Of a stretch of DNA of 64,000 nt, positions 25,164 to 33,917 are shown piece by piece (positions within the stretch are counted from its first letter, which is position 1; every line of letters begins with the position of its first letter). Source of the stretch: G963674955 sp963674955 (lineage in GTDB: Bacteria > Desulfobacterota > Desulfovibrionia > Desulfovibrionales > Desulfovibrionaceae); the NCBI GenBank assembly GCA_963674955.2, contig CAXXKR010000001.1, forward strand, positions 434,001-498,000. Reading direction: 5' to 3'. The notes under the pieces are model-generated. The model was not told the origin of the DNA, ran no database searches, and saw only the letters and a program-made list of their open reading frames with translations. The position numbers and the translations under genes were made by a program.

Positions 25164-25931
25164 CTAGATTATGTAGTACACGCTCGGTTCGGTACCGAGG
25201 GCGGGTTTGCGGCGAATGGTGAAGTTCTCCTTGAGCACCTTTCTGACATCCGAGTTGGGGTCCGAGAGGTCGCCGAAGGTGATGGCCCCGTTGGAGGCCT
25301 CTACACATGCCGGGAGCTTGCCCTCCGCGAGCCGTTCCACGCAGAAGTTGCATTTTTCCACCACGCCGCGCATGCGGGTGGGGAATTCCTTGTTCAGGTT
25401 CTTCAGGTCCAGGTATTCCCTGGGTTCGCCGAAGTTGAAGCTTCTGGAGCCGTAAGGGCAGCCGGCCATGCAGTAGCGGCAGCCGATGCAGCGGTGGTAG
25501 TCCATGGCCACGATGCCGTCGGCGCGCTTGTATGTGGCCTTTGTGGGGCACACGCGCACGCAGGGCGGATTGTCGCAATGGTTGCACAGGAGCATGAATT
25601 CCCTGTGTTCCAGCTCTTCGGACATGTAGTTGTTGCTCTGTTCCGGGAAGACCTCATGATACGGAGCGGTCCAAAGCCACTTGATGTTCTGATTGGTCGG
25701 AATGTCCGGAACGTTGTGTATGGAATGGCAGGCCTCGATAAGGGGCTTGAAGGCCTCTTCCGTGTTCAGGACCCTGGTGTCCACCACCATGCCCCAGCGC
25801 TTGGCGTTCAGGCCGTCGGCATTGGGCTTGGGGCCCTGCTGGCTGGAGGCCAGCACGCCTGCGGGGCTTACGCAAAGGGCGGCTGCGGACAGACCGGCCA
25901 CTTTGAGGAAGTCTCTTCTTTTTTTGTTCAT
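25164..25931 (-). CDS. dsrO: DsrO, periplasmic iron-sulfur subunit
   Basis: A 255-residue ferredoxin-like protein exported by the Tat system. The ATG at 25931 is chosen because GGAG precedes it and it places the twin-arginine signal (KKRRDFLKVAG) at the N-terminus. Four-cysteine groups for [4Fe-4S] clusters include CNHCDNPPCVRVCP, CIGCRYCMAGCPYG and CNFCVERLAEGKLPACVE. It pairs with DsrP and faces the periplasm. It overlaps dsrJ by four bases and precedes dsrP by ten. Confidence 0.94.
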   Translation of the reverse strand: MNKKRRDFLKVAGLSAAALCVSPAGVLASSQQGPKPNADGLNAKRWGMVVDTRVLNTEEAFKPLIEACHSIHNVPDIPTNQNIKWLWTAPYHEVFPEQSNNYMSEELEHREFMLLCNHCDNPPCVRVCPTKATYKRADGIVAMDYHRCIGCRYCMAGCPYGSRSFNFGEPREYLDLKNLNKEFPTRMRGVVEKCNFCVERLAEGKLPACVEASNGAITFGDLSDPNSDVRKVLKENFTIRRKPALGTEPSVYYII

Positions 25932-26326
25932 TTCTCCACCCCCTCTGGCGGTGTATGGCAATCCCAGCAGTAAGGGGAAACCGCTGTGTCGTTATGGCAC
26001 TTGTCGCAGAACTCGGCCTTTTTGGTGTGGCACTTCATGCAGGTGTTCTGCAGGCTGATGGTGAATTCCTTGCCCTTGGAGTTGACATAGGTCCTTTTGC
26101 CGTCGCGCAAGGCCCAGTCGCGCCAGTCGTTGAGCATCTGCATGTGCTCGCGGCGCATGAATTCCTTGGACTCTATGCATTCCTTTTCGTCCTTGGGCAG
26201 TTCAAGCTTGGGTTGCTTGTAGGCGGCGCTTTCGGAAGTCATGACGCCGAACCAGACCGGAAACGTCATGAACAGGAGAAAGAGCACAAGTCCCACAAGG
26301 ATGCTGAAACCGTAATGGAATTTCAT
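25928..26326 (-). CDS. dsrJ: DsrJ, triheme cytochrome c
   Basis: A 132-residue cytochrome with one uncleaved N-terminal membrane helix (residues about 7-27) and three heme-binding motifs: CMKCH (96-100), CDKCH (107-111) and CWDCH (120-124). A lone cysteine at position 50 fits the unusual His/Cys heme ligation known for DsrJ. The heme domain lies in the periplasm. The start codon adjoins the dsrK stop exactly. Confidence 0.95.
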   Translation of the reverse strand: MKFHYGFSILVGLVLFLLFMTFPVWFGVMTSESAAYKQPKLELPKDEKECIESKEFMRREHMQMLNDWRDWALRDGKRTYVNSKGKEFTISLQNTCMKCHTKKAEFCDKCHNDTAVSPYCWDCHTPPEGVEK

Positions 26327-28006
26327 TTATTCACCCTCCTTTGCGCCAGGCGTGGGCGGGGTCCAGTCGTCTTCCTCGTCCTCGTAGCCGGGAAGGGCTT
26401 CCTGGCGGAGGTTCATGGTCCTTTCGTGCTCGCCCGGAAGGATCAGGGCGTTGCCGACCATCTCGTGGATGCCTGTGATGTCCACACCGGGCGCCCAGTA
26501 GTCGGCCAGCGGGATCAGGGTCGCGCGGTCGATGGCGCAGATGCAGGACATCATGTTCACGCCGTGCTTGTCCTGGACGTACTTCAGGGCGTTGCCCCTT
26601 GGCAGTCCGCCGCGCAGGCGCAAGTCCATGATTTCGTCTGTATTCAGCCCGGAACCGCCTGCGCAACAGAACGTCTCTTCGCGTGTGGTGCCCTCGGGCA
26701 TCTCGAAGCAGTTGTTGCAGACGTTTTTCTGAACGTAGCGAGGTTCATCCAGGAGGCCCATGCCTCTGGCGGGGTTGCAGGAATCATGGAAGGTGACGCG
26801 AATCTTGTCGTTGCGTTTGGGGTCCAGGTTCAGCTTGCCGTGCTTGATGAGGTCGGCGGTGAACTCGGTGATGTGGACCATCTTGGTGGCCGCGGCGTTC
26901 TTGAACACCGTGCCGGTGATGGGACTTCTTGGAACTTCCATCTGCGGACCCTGTATGTGGGCGTTCATGGTGTCCATGTACTGGTTGATGACGCGCCACA
27001 TGTGGCCGCACTCGCCGCCCAGAATCCACTTGCAGCCCAGGCGGTTGGCCTCGGCGTACATCTTGGCGTTGAGCTTTTTCATGACCTCGTTGGAGGTAAA
27101 CAGCCCGAAGTTGCCGCCTTCCGAGGCGTAGGTGCTCCAAGTGTAGTCCAGGTCCAGGTAGTGGAAGAGGATCAGGTAGCCCATGAAGGTGTAGGTGCCG
27201 GGGTCGGCGAAGGCGTCGCCCGAAGGGGTGATGAAAAGGATTTCATGGCCCTTTTCGTTCAGGGGCGCCTTGACCCTGACTCCGGTGATCTCTTCGATAT
27301 CGTCGACCATGAAGTCCATGATGTCTTTGAAGGCCTGGGGCTGGATGCCGAGGTGGTTGCCGGTGCGGTTGCAGTTGGCCACCGGTTCCTGAATCCAGTT
27401 GGTGCCGCAGCCTACGAGGTGCAGCAGTTCCCTGGCCATCATGGTGATTTCGCAGGTGTCGATGCCGTAGGGACAGTACAGGGAGCAGCGTCTGCACTCC
27501 GAGCACTGGTAGAAGTAGATGAACCATTCTTTCAAAACGTCTTCGGTCATGACCCTGGAGCCGGAGAGCTTGGTCAGAATCTTGCCCGCCAAGGTGAAGT
27601 CCTTGCGGTAGATGGACCGGAGCAGTTCGGCGCGAAGAACGGGCATGTTCTTGGGGTCGCCGGAGCCGATGAAGTAGTGGCATTTGTCAGCGCATGCGCC
27701 GCAGCGCACGCAGATGTCCATGAAGACCTTGAAGGAGCGGAACTTGTCCAGCCTCTCCCTGAAGCCCTTGTGGACGATGTCCTGCCAGTTTTCCGGAAGT
27801 TTCCAGTCCTTGTCGCTGGGCAGCCAGTCCCTTGCATTGGGGAATGTCAGGCCGTCCTGTTTGTCCAGATACGAGACAAGATCCGCTTTTCCCGGATAAC
27901 ACCAGTTCCCCACCTCATAGTTGACCGGGGTTTCCATCCAGCCGGTCTTGGGCGGAGTATAGTTTATACTCTTGAAGAGTTCGCTTGCGCTTGGAATGTC
28001 AGCCAT
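26327..28006 (-). CDS. dsrK: DsrK, HdrD-like iron-sulfur subunit
   Basis: A 559-residue cytoplasmic-face subunit resembling heterodisulfide reductase HdrD, thought to reduce the DsrC trisulfide in sulfate respiration. Two ferredoxin-type clusters are visible (CVRCGACADKCHY and CSECRRCSLYCPYG). The CCG-type catalytic cysteines include GGECGHMW and CCAGGSGLNTDE. The ATG at 28006 has GGAG eight bases upstream and gives MADIPSASELF. A TTG at 28021 would add five residues. Between dsrM and dsrJ. Confidence 0.94.
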   Translation of the reverse strand: MADIPSASELFKSINYTPPKTGWMETPVNYEVGNWCYPGKADLVSYLDKQDGLTFPNARDWLPSDKDWKLPENWQDIVHKGFRERLDKFRSFKVFMDICVRCGACADKCHYFIGSGDPKNMPVLRAELLRSIYRKDFTLAGKILTKLSGSRVMTEDVLKEWFIYFYQCSECRRCSLYCPYGIDTCEITMMARELLHLVGCGTNWIQEPVANCNRTGNHLGIQPQAFKDIMDFMVDDIEEITGVRVKAPLNEKGHEILFITPSGDAFADPGTYTFMGYLILFHYLDLDYTWSTYASEGGNFGLFTSNEVMKKLNAKMYAEANRLGCKWILGGECGHMWRVINQYMDTMNAHIQGPQMEVPRSPITGTVFKNAAATKMVHITEFTADLIKHGKLNLDPKRNDKIRVTFHDSCNPARGMGLLDEPRYVQKNVCNNCFEMPEGTTREETFCCAGGSGLNTDEIMDLRLRGGLPRGNALKYVQDKHGVNMMSCICAIDRATLIPLADYWAPGVDITGIHEMVGNALILPGEHERTMNLRQEALPGYEDEEDDWTPPTPGAKEGE

Positions 28007-28054
28007 TGTCTGTTTCTCCAAATAGTTTAGAGATGCATCAATTCTAAAGAGCCT

Positions 28055-29083
28055 CTAAGCCTCTTCCGCCTTGCCCGCATTGGCGGGATCGTCTAGGGGC
28101 AGTCCCGCCTCGGCCATTGCCGGTCCGAAATCCTTCTCGTAGGAAGCATAGGAGTGGGGCAGGATGCTCTCGTCGTTCCAAGGATTCTCATGGTGCTTGG
28201 CCCTGGTATCGTTGGGCATGTTCCTGGTGGGGGAGAGAAAGACTCCGCCCAGGTGCATGAGCTTGGAGAACGGGAAGTAGGCCAAAAGAACGCTGACCAG
28301 GAAGAGGTGGATGTAGAAAGTGATGTCCACGCCTTCGGGAATATGGGGATGGAAGGTAACCAGACCCATGGTCAGTTCCTTGATGCTGATCACGTCGACC
28401 TTGGCGAAGTAGCGCATGTAGATGCCGGAAAGGGCGATTCCGATGATCAGGAAAAGCGGAAAGTAATCGCTGACCAGGGAAATGTAGCGAATCTTGGCAT
28501 CCCAGAGCCTGCGGCCCAGGAGAAAGAGCAGACCCAGCATGATGAGCACATCGGACTGGTAGAGCACCGGCGCGCCGATCTGCAGGAGGCCGTCCACGAA
28601 CTCGATTCCAGTTAAAACCTGGGGGATCGGCTCAAGGAACAGGCGCATGTGCCTGATGACGATGACCAGGAAGGAGTAGTGGAAAAGCAGAGCGAAGAGC
28701 CACAGGCCCTTGGCTTCGGCATAGGACACCACGGGACCGTCGTGCAGGGATACCTTGACGTTCCTGAAAAGAGACCTGAAGGTCAGGATTTCCAGGGCCA
28801 TTCTGACGACTGTCTGGGGTCCGGTTTGAGGGTTGTCCCATTTGTTCTGCTTGAACATCTGGGGATCGTAAGACTTCATCTGGCCGCCGGTCGTCGGAAT
28901 CCTATATGGAACAGGACGACGCGCCCATCCGTATATCTTACAGATGAACCCGACCAGGAAGATGATGATCGCCGTAGAGGGGATGCAGATGCCGAAGATC
29001 GATTTGAGATCCGCGGCCCCCACCCCGAACAACGGGATCAACACCAGTGTGAAGACAAAAACGAGTGAGTACATTGCATTCAT
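28055..29083 (-). CDS. dsrM: DsrM, cytochrome b subunit
   Basis: A 342-residue membrane protein of the NarI-like gamma family that binds hemes b and connects the menaquinone pool to DsrK. About six hydrophobic helices are seen, with histidines inside them (LFHYSFLVIVIRHMR and VTFHPHIPEGVDITFYIHLFLV). The start follows GAGGTGACGGTAG. It is the second gene of the operon after the RsbRD-N protein. Confidence 0.93.
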   Translation of the reverse strand: MNAMYSLVFVFTLVLIPLFGVGAADLKSIFGICIPSTAIIIFLVGFICKIYGWARRPVPYRIPTTGGQMKSYDPQMFKQNKWDNPQTGPQTVVRMALEILTFRSLFRNVKVSLHDGPVVSYAEAKGLWLFALLFHYSFLVIVIRHMRLFLEPIPQVLTGIEFVDGLLQIGAPVLYQSDVLIMLGLLFLLGRRLWDAKIRYISLVSDYFPLFLIIGIALSGIYMRYFAKVDVISIKELTMGLVTFHPHIPEGVDITFYIHLFLVSVLLAYFPFSKLMHLGGVFLSPTRNMPNDTRAKHHENPWNDESILPHSYASYEKDFGPAMAEAGLPLDDPANAGKAEEA

Positions 29084-29162
29084 CTACCGTCACCTCGCTT
29101 GTATGTTTGGCTTCCAGGAAACGTCCTCGCGTTGTTTTCGCTTCCCATATAGAAACCCGCCA

Positions 29163-29690
29163 TTATTCCTCGGCCTCTGGGGCCGTAACGTCCACGATCA
29201 TTTTCGCCCGCCGAAGCAGGTTGTGCTGGGATTTCTTAACCTCGTTCACGCGCATGTTGTAGATATTCTCCCTGTCCTTGCTGTAGATGTCGAAGGAGAT
29301 GAGGGCCAGATTGTCGATGCGCGTTTCAAAGGCCAGCAGTTCTTCCAGCCCGTTGTTTTCCCTGAGGGTGTCCAGAAATTCGTCCCGGAGAAGCTTCTTG
29401 AAAAGAAAGACAAAGCTCAGGGCCTGGGACGGACTGAAATTCTGCACGGCCCTGATCTTGACCAGCTGGTCGAGGGCCTCGGCAACCTTGTCCGCATCCT
29501 TCCATTCCAGGGTCAGGTCGAACAGCTGCCGCGCCGTTTCATATATCGTCATCCCGACGGGATTTTGAAATTTGTTCTTTTTGCCTTTCCAAAGTTTGTA
29601 GGTCTCCTTGGGATAGGTGGAAAGGATGAGGTCACCCCATTTCTCCACGAGGTCGGCCCTGTTTTGGATAAGACGTTCTTCAAGCGTCAT
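29163..29690 (-). CDS. RsbRD N-terminal domain-like protein heading the dsr operon
   Basis: A 175-residue soluble helical protein resembling the RsbRD_N sensory domain (non-heme-globin-like fold of RsbR-type stressosome proteins). It opens TLEERLIQNRADLVEKWGDLIL and includes YETARQLFDLTLEW and a central VKIRAVQNFSPSQALSFVFLFKKLLRDE helix region. It has no STAS domain, so it is not a full stressosome protein. The ATG at 29690 is preferred; longer frames run into the promoter region. It sits 79 bases upstream of dsrM and is probably co-transcribed, suggesting a regulatory or assembly role. Confidence 0.7.
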   Translation of the reverse strand: MTLEERLIQNRADLVEKWGDLILSTYPKETYKLWKGKKNKFQNPVGMTIYETARQLFDLTLEWKDADKVAEALDQLVKIRAVQNFSPSQALSFVFLFKKLLRDEFLDTLRENNGLEELLAFETRIDNLALISFDIYSKDRENIYNMRVNEVKKSQHNLLRRAKMIVDVTAPEAEE

Positions 29691-29795
29691 ATAAACGTGT
29701 CCCTGTCGCAGGGGCGGCCCCGCGCGTCGAGCAAAGTGAAATGTTTGTTGTCGCCAGACAAAATTATCGAAAAAATACGCCGAAAAATACTGTTT

Positions 29796-29826
29796 GTCAT
29801 ATCTCAGAAGCACAGGGCAAGGTCAA
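29796..29826 (-). promoter_or_regulatory. possible promoter region of the dsr operon
   Basis: On the minus strand TTGACC (29821-29826) precedes TATGAC (29796-29801) with a long 19-base spacer. Between it and the gene is a palindrome, TTGTC GCCA GACAA (29748-29761), which could be an operator. The promoter match is weak. Confidence 0.25.
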
Positions 29827-29988
29827 GTTCTTTTCGGCACAAATGCGGCGAACCGGGCCGATTCGCAGGATTATTTTAGTTTTTGAAAGGTTTGCTTCCA
29901 GCGTTCGGCCAGCGGCCTGGAAATGGCGGCAGCTTGAGTTTTGTCCGAAACCACCTACACTTGGAACCGACTTAAAGGACGGTTAAAG

Positions 29989-31701
29989 GTGAAAATACTG
30001 CTCGCATATCCATACTGTCTTGAAAAGCGCAGCCACGAGGAAAACGTCGGGGCCGTGCCCATAGGCCTGTACTACGTCGCGGCCCTGCTCAGGGAAAAGG
30101 GCCATGACGTGGAGGTGGTCAACTGGCAGATTCTGGATCGTTCCCCGGAAGCGGTTCGGGCCCTGCTTGCCGAGATCAGGCCGGACGTGCTGGGGCTGAC
30201 CATCCTCCAGGCCAATCGTTTCGGAGGGCTGGAGATCGCGGACGTAGCCAAGGCGCTGGACCCGGAGGTGCGCGTGGTCTTCGGCGGGGTCAGCGCGACA
30301 TTCTTGTGGGAGCATTTTTTGACCCATTTTCCCCAGGTGGACTACGTGGTCCGAGGCGAAGGGGAACACCCCTTCCTGAATCTTGTGCGCTGCCTGGAAA
30401 AGGGAAACGATCCCGGCGAGGTCCGGGGCATCGCCTTCAGGGGCGCCAAGGGTCCGCAGCGCACCGCCGACCCGGAGCCGGTCAAGCGGCTGGACGACCT
30501 GCCCGACCCGGCCCGCCATTTCACCTTCAACCATCTGGCCCTGACCAGGGGCTGCCCGGGCGACTGCACCTTTTGCGGCTCCCCGAAATTCTGGGGGCGC
30601 AGGGTCAGGTTTCATTCCGCCGAGTATTTCGTGAATCAGATGGAGCGGCTGAGGAACAGTGGCGTGAATTTTTTCTACGTCTCGGACGACACCTTCACCT
30701 TCAATAAAAAGCTGGTCATCGAAATCTGCCGCTTGATCATTGAACGGAAACTGGACGTGACCTGGCAGGCCATTTCCAGGGCGGACTGCATATCTGCGGA
30801 AATGCTGCGCTGGATGCGCCTTGCCGGGTGCGTGCAGATCAGCTTCGGAGTGGAAAGCGGTTCGGACAAGATTCGGAAGTTCATGAACAAGCGCATGGAC
30901 GCGGAGCGGATCAGGGAGGCCTTCGCCCTGACCGTTGCTTACGGAATTCTGCCCCGGGCCTACTTCATCTACGGCTCGCCGGGCGAAACGCGGGAGACCA
31001 TCGGCCGGAGCGTTGAGCTCATAAGGGAAATAAAGCCGCTCATCTGCCTGTTTCACGTCCTGTCCGTGTTTCCCGGCACCCGGCTTTACGACATCTACAG
31101 GCAAAAGACCGGAATCAGCGACGACATCTGGCTTAGCGAAATCGAGGACCTGATGTATTTTCAGGGCGACCCGGATCTGAGCAGCGAGTTTATGGAAGAG
31201 AGTCGGCAGAGGCTGCATTCGGCCTACTCGGACAACCTGCCGGAGTTCATTCGAGGCATAGAGCTTGTCGACGACCCGGAGCTTGGTTTTCATCACGCGG
31301 ACTTCTGCTCCAGGCTGGGCATGACCCTGGAGCGGGGCGAGCTGGCCGACCTGGAAGGAGTGGCCGGCAGAGGAGAACTGGCCGAAGAACTGTACAGAAA
31401 GGCCCTTGAATATGCCGACCACCCCCGCGCATATCTGGGATTGGCCATGGGGCGTCAGGAGGAGAGGGACTACGGCTCGGCCTTGGAGATTGCGGGCAAA
31501 GGGCTTGATGTCTTTCCCGAGAACCGGCCTTTGGTTCTTTGCCAGGGGGTGAACCTCATGAATCTGGGCCGTTTCCAGAAGGCCCTGGACATTCTCGGCC
31601 CTCTGTCCGATCAGCCCGAGGCCGCCGGTCTGATCAAGGCCTGCCGCAGTGCAATGGAGCAGGGCGCTGGGACAGTGAACAGGGCGGGGGTGGGAAAATG
31701 A
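29989..31701 (+). CDS. B12-binding domain radical SAM protein with TPR-like tail
   Basis: A 570-residue protein with three parts. An N-terminal cobalamin-binding-like Rossmann domain (KILLAYPYCLEKRS, PIGLYYVAALLREKGHDV) lacks a DxHxxG motif, so any cobalamin would be base-off. A radical SAM core has C189, C193 and C196 (GCPGDCTFCGSP) and FFYVSDDTF. The C-terminal 150 residues are helical and TPR-like (AEELYRKALEYADHPRAYLGLA). Start is GTG at 29989, because the conserved family sequence begins there. Such enzymes methylate or rearrange diverse substrates; none can be assigned here. Overlaps sfsA by four bases. Confidence 0.8.
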   Translation: MKILLAYPYCLEKRSHEENVGAVPIGLYYVAALLREKGHDVEVVNWQILDRSPEAVRALLAEIRPDVLGLTILQANRFGGLEIADVAKALDPEVRVVFGGVSATFLWEHFLTHFPQVDYVVRGEGEHPFLNLVRCLEKGNDPGEVRGIAFRGAKGPQRTADPEPVKRLDDLPDPARHFTFNHLALTRGCPGDCTFCGSPKFWGRRVRFHSAEYFVNQMERLRNSGVNFFYVSDDTFTFNKKLVIEICRLIIERKLDVTWQAISRADCISAEMLRWMRLAGCVQISFGVESGSDKIRKFMNKRMDAERIREAFALTVAYGILPRAYFIYGSPGETRETIGRSVELIREIKPLICLFHVLSVFPGTRLYDIYRQKTGISDDIWLSEIEDLMYFQGDPDLSSEFMEESRQRLHSAYSDNLPEFIRGIELVDDPELGFHHADFCSRLGMTLERGELADLEGVAGRGELAEELYRKALEYADHPRAYLGLAMGRQEERDYGSALEIAGKGLDVFPENRPLVLCQGVNLMNLGRFQKALDILGPLSDQPEAAGLIKACRSAMEQGAGTVNRAGVGK

Positions 31702-32414
31702 CCGGCGGGCCGCTCATAAGATTTCCCCAAGGCTGCGTCTGGGCCGGGTTCAAGCGCAGGGTCAAGCGTTTTACCGTGGAGGCGGAATTGGATGGGAAGC
31801 CCGTGTCCGCGCACACCAACAACACCGGCTCCATGCTAGGGCTGCTCAGGCCCGGAACAGCGGTTTACCTTTCCCCCGCGACCACGCCGGGCCGCAAGCT
31901 GCCCTATACCCTGGAACTTGCCAAGGTGCACGACACACTGGTGGGCGTGAACACTTTGACCCCCAACCGCATCCTGCGCCGGGCCTGGGAGCGGGGACTG
32001 CTTCCGGAAGCCTCCGGCTGCACGGAGTTCAAGGCCGAGGCCCGCAGCGGGGATAGCCGCCTGGACGCCTGTCTGGACGGACCCAATGGTCGGCTCTGGG
32101 TTGAATGCAAGAACGTGACATTGGTGGAGGACGATGTGGCGCGGTTCCCGGACGCGGAAACCGCGCGCGGCAGAAAGCATTTGCGCGAGCTTGTGGACCT
32201 CGTGAAAAACGGGGACAGGGCCGCTCTTTTTTTTCTTGTGCAGCGGGGCGACGGCAAGTGCTTCGGACCTGCGGATTTCATTGACAAAGAGTATGCCGAA
32301 CTGTTCCATGAGGCCCTTGGGAAGGGCGTTGAGTCATGGTGCTATGTTGCTGAAATAACGGAAGAAAAGATAAGCCTTGGTCCTCGCCTGAAGACTCTTC
32401 CACCCCTTGCCTAG
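31698..32414 (+). CDS. sfsA: SfsA, DNA/RNA nuclease family
   Basis: A 238-residue protein of the SfsA family. It has the N-terminal OB-like segment (GCVWAGFKRRVKRFTVEAEL), the conserved AHTNNTGSM and the C-terminal nuclease-like part with WVECKNVTLVEDDVARFPDA, GRKHLREL and LFFLVQRGDG. First named for a role in maltose gene expression, it is now viewed as an XRE-independent nucleic-acid-binding nuclease-like protein. ATG at 31698 overlaps the previous stop (ATGA). Confidence 0.9.
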   Translation: MTGGPLIRFPQGCVWAGFKRRVKRFTVEAELDGKPVSAHTNNTGSMLGLLRPGTAVYLSPATTPGRKLPYTLELAKVHDTLVGVNTLTPNRILRRAWERGLLPEASGCTEFKAEARSGDSRLDACLDGPNGRLWVECKNVTLVEDDVARFPDAETARGRKHLRELVDLVKNGDRAALFFLVQRGDGKCFGPADFIDKEYAELFHEALGKGVESWCYVAEITEEKISLGPRLKTLPPLA

Positions 32415-32475
32415 AAGCAGGTTCTGGAATATAGAGCTTCAAGTCATTGGGAATCAATTCGTCACGGAGATTTTG

Positions 32476-32727
32476 ATGCGGACCCTGATCCTCGCGGCAG
32501 CCCTGTTGCCCCTGCTCGCCTGTCCTGTCCTGGCAAAAGACAGCATAACCTCCCGCTCCAAGGCCTTTTGGAGCGAGGTCAAAGTCGTGACCGATTCCAC
32601 CACCGTCCGGGCCCCGAGCGCCGAGTCCAGGGGCTACGGCCTGGATGTCGGCCTGCGCCGAGACAGGTGGCAGGACAAAGACCCTTCTCCGGCCAGGCCG
32701 CGTCTGCGGTTCCACAAGATTCAATAG
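32476..32727 (+). CDS. small secreted protein of unknown function
   Basis: An 83-residue product. The ATG at 32476 is chosen because GGAG precedes it and it opens directly into a signal peptide (MRTLILAAALLPLLACPVLA). The mature part is short and basic, ending RPRLRFHKIQ. A lone cysteine in the signal region does not form a convincing lipobox. I recognise no family. Confidence 0.5.
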   Translation: MRTLILAAALLPLLACPVLAKDSITSRSKAFWSEVKVVTDSTTVRAPSAESRGYGLDVGLRRDRWQDKDPSPARPRLRFHKIQ

Positions 32728-32785
32728 GCCCGGCTTTCGCCGGAACACATCTTCAAGTCTTTTTCAAATCCTCTGCGGGGGAGTC

Positions 32786-33640
32786 ATGATACATTTGATA
32801 ATCGGCGCGGCGTTGATCAGCTTTTCCGGCGTTTTCGTCAAGGTCTCCCATGTCACGCCGGACGTGGCCGCCTTTTACCGCATGTTTTTCGGGGCCATAG
32901 GCCTTTGCGCCGTGGTGGCGGCACGCGGCGGCTTCAGGGGCATGAACCGCATCCTGATTCTGGGAGCCTTTTTTTGCGCGGTGTTTTTTCTGCTGGACAT
33001 CATGTGCTGGCACCGGAGCATCCATTTCGTGGGCGTGGGTCTGGCCACCATGCTGGCCAACTTCCAGGTCTTTTTCGTGGCCCTGGCCTCCATGCTCTTT
33101 CTCAGGGAAAGGATGGGACCGCGCTTTCTGATTTCCCTGCCCGTGGCCATGATCGGGCTGTACATGATCGTGGGCGTGGGCTGGGCGGGATATGCCGAGC
33201 AGTTCAAGATGGGCGTTGGTTTCGGCCTGCTGGCCGCTGGCCTTTACACCATGTTTCTCATGGCCCTGCGCATGACCATGAACCGGGGCGGGACCGGCGA
33301 CACCATGAGCATCCTGGCCGTGCTGTCCCTTTTCGCGGCGGTTCTTTTGGGTGTGGGGCTTGGTGCTACCGGCCACTCCCTGGCCATTCCCGACCTGCAA
33401 TCCTTTTTCGCCCTGGCCGGGTACGGATTCATCGGGCAGGTGCTGGGTTGGGGGCTGATCACAAGGGGCATGCGCGAGGTCAAGACATCGCTGGTGGGGC
33501 TGATACTGCTTTTGCAGCCGTCACTGTCCTATGTCTGGGACGTGCTTTTTTTCGGCAAGGAGCTGGGAGCAATGGAGCTTGGCGGGGTGGCCCTGGCCCT
33601 GACCGGCATCTATCTGGGGTCGGTCAGTCGGAAGGTCTAG
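32786..33640 (+). CDS. EamA/DMT family transporter
   Basis: A 284-residue membrane protein with about ten hydrophobic helices in two EamA repeats. Family-like motifs are FRMFFGAIG-type (FYRMFFGAIGLC) in repeat 1 and LLQPSLSYVWDVLFFGKELGAMELGGVALALTGIYLG near the end. Exporters of this group move amino acids or small metabolites, and the substrate is unknown. The ATG at 32786 follows GGGGGAG. It overlaps the stop of the opposite-strand gene at 33637 by four bases. Confidence 0.85.
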   Translation: MIHLIIGAALISFSGVFVKVSHVTPDVAAFYRMFFGAIGLCAVVAARGGFRGMNRILILGAFFCAVFFLLDIMCWHRSIHFVGVGLATMLANFQVFFVALASMLFLRERMGPRFLISLPVAMIGLYMIVGVGWAGYAEQFKMGVGFGLLAAGLYTMFLMALRMTMNRGGTGDTMSILAVLSLFAAVLLGVGLGATGHSLAIPDLQSFFALAGYGFIGQVLGWGLITRGMREVKTSLVGLILLLQPSLSYVWDVLFFGKELGAMELGGVALALTGIYLGSVSRKV

Positions 33641-33894
33641 CCCTTGAAGACTTTTCCGGCGTCCTTGATCAGGTCCTTTCCCGCATCCTTGGCTGCCACG
33701 CCTGCGGCCCTGGCCATGACCATTGCGGCCTTTTTGGCGGCCTCCTTGGGGTCCATGCCTGCGGCCACGTGCAGGGCGTAGGCCTTTTGCCCGGCGGCAT
33801 AGGCCTCTTCACCGGCCTTTTGCAGGCCGGTTTTTGCCAGCCCCACGGCCGCCGCTTTCATGGCGTTTCTGGCCACGATCCTGATTATTTTCAT
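33637..33894 (-). CDS. small Ala/Lys-rich helical protein
   Basis: An 85-residue, alanine- and lysine-rich protein, probably all helix (repeats such as AAKKAAMVMARAAGVAAKDAGKD). No cysteine and no recognised domain. It has amphipathic character, and could be a nucleoid- or membrane-associated small protein; this is speculation. It lies directly upstream of the EamA stop and about 24 bases beyond the thioesterase on the same strand. Confidence 0.5.
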   Translation of the reverse strand: MKIIRIVARNAMKAAAVGLAKTGLQKAGEEAYAAGQKAYALHVAAGMDPKEAAKKAAMVMARAAGVAAKDAGKDLIKDAGKVFKG

Positions 33895-33917
33895 GTCGTC
33901 CTAATCCCGATTTCGTC

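Noticed and set aside
25955..28030. A long antisense open frame across dsrJ and dsrK
   Set aside because: It is the complement of high-GC coding sequence; the dsr genes have clear cluster motifs, while the antisense product has none.
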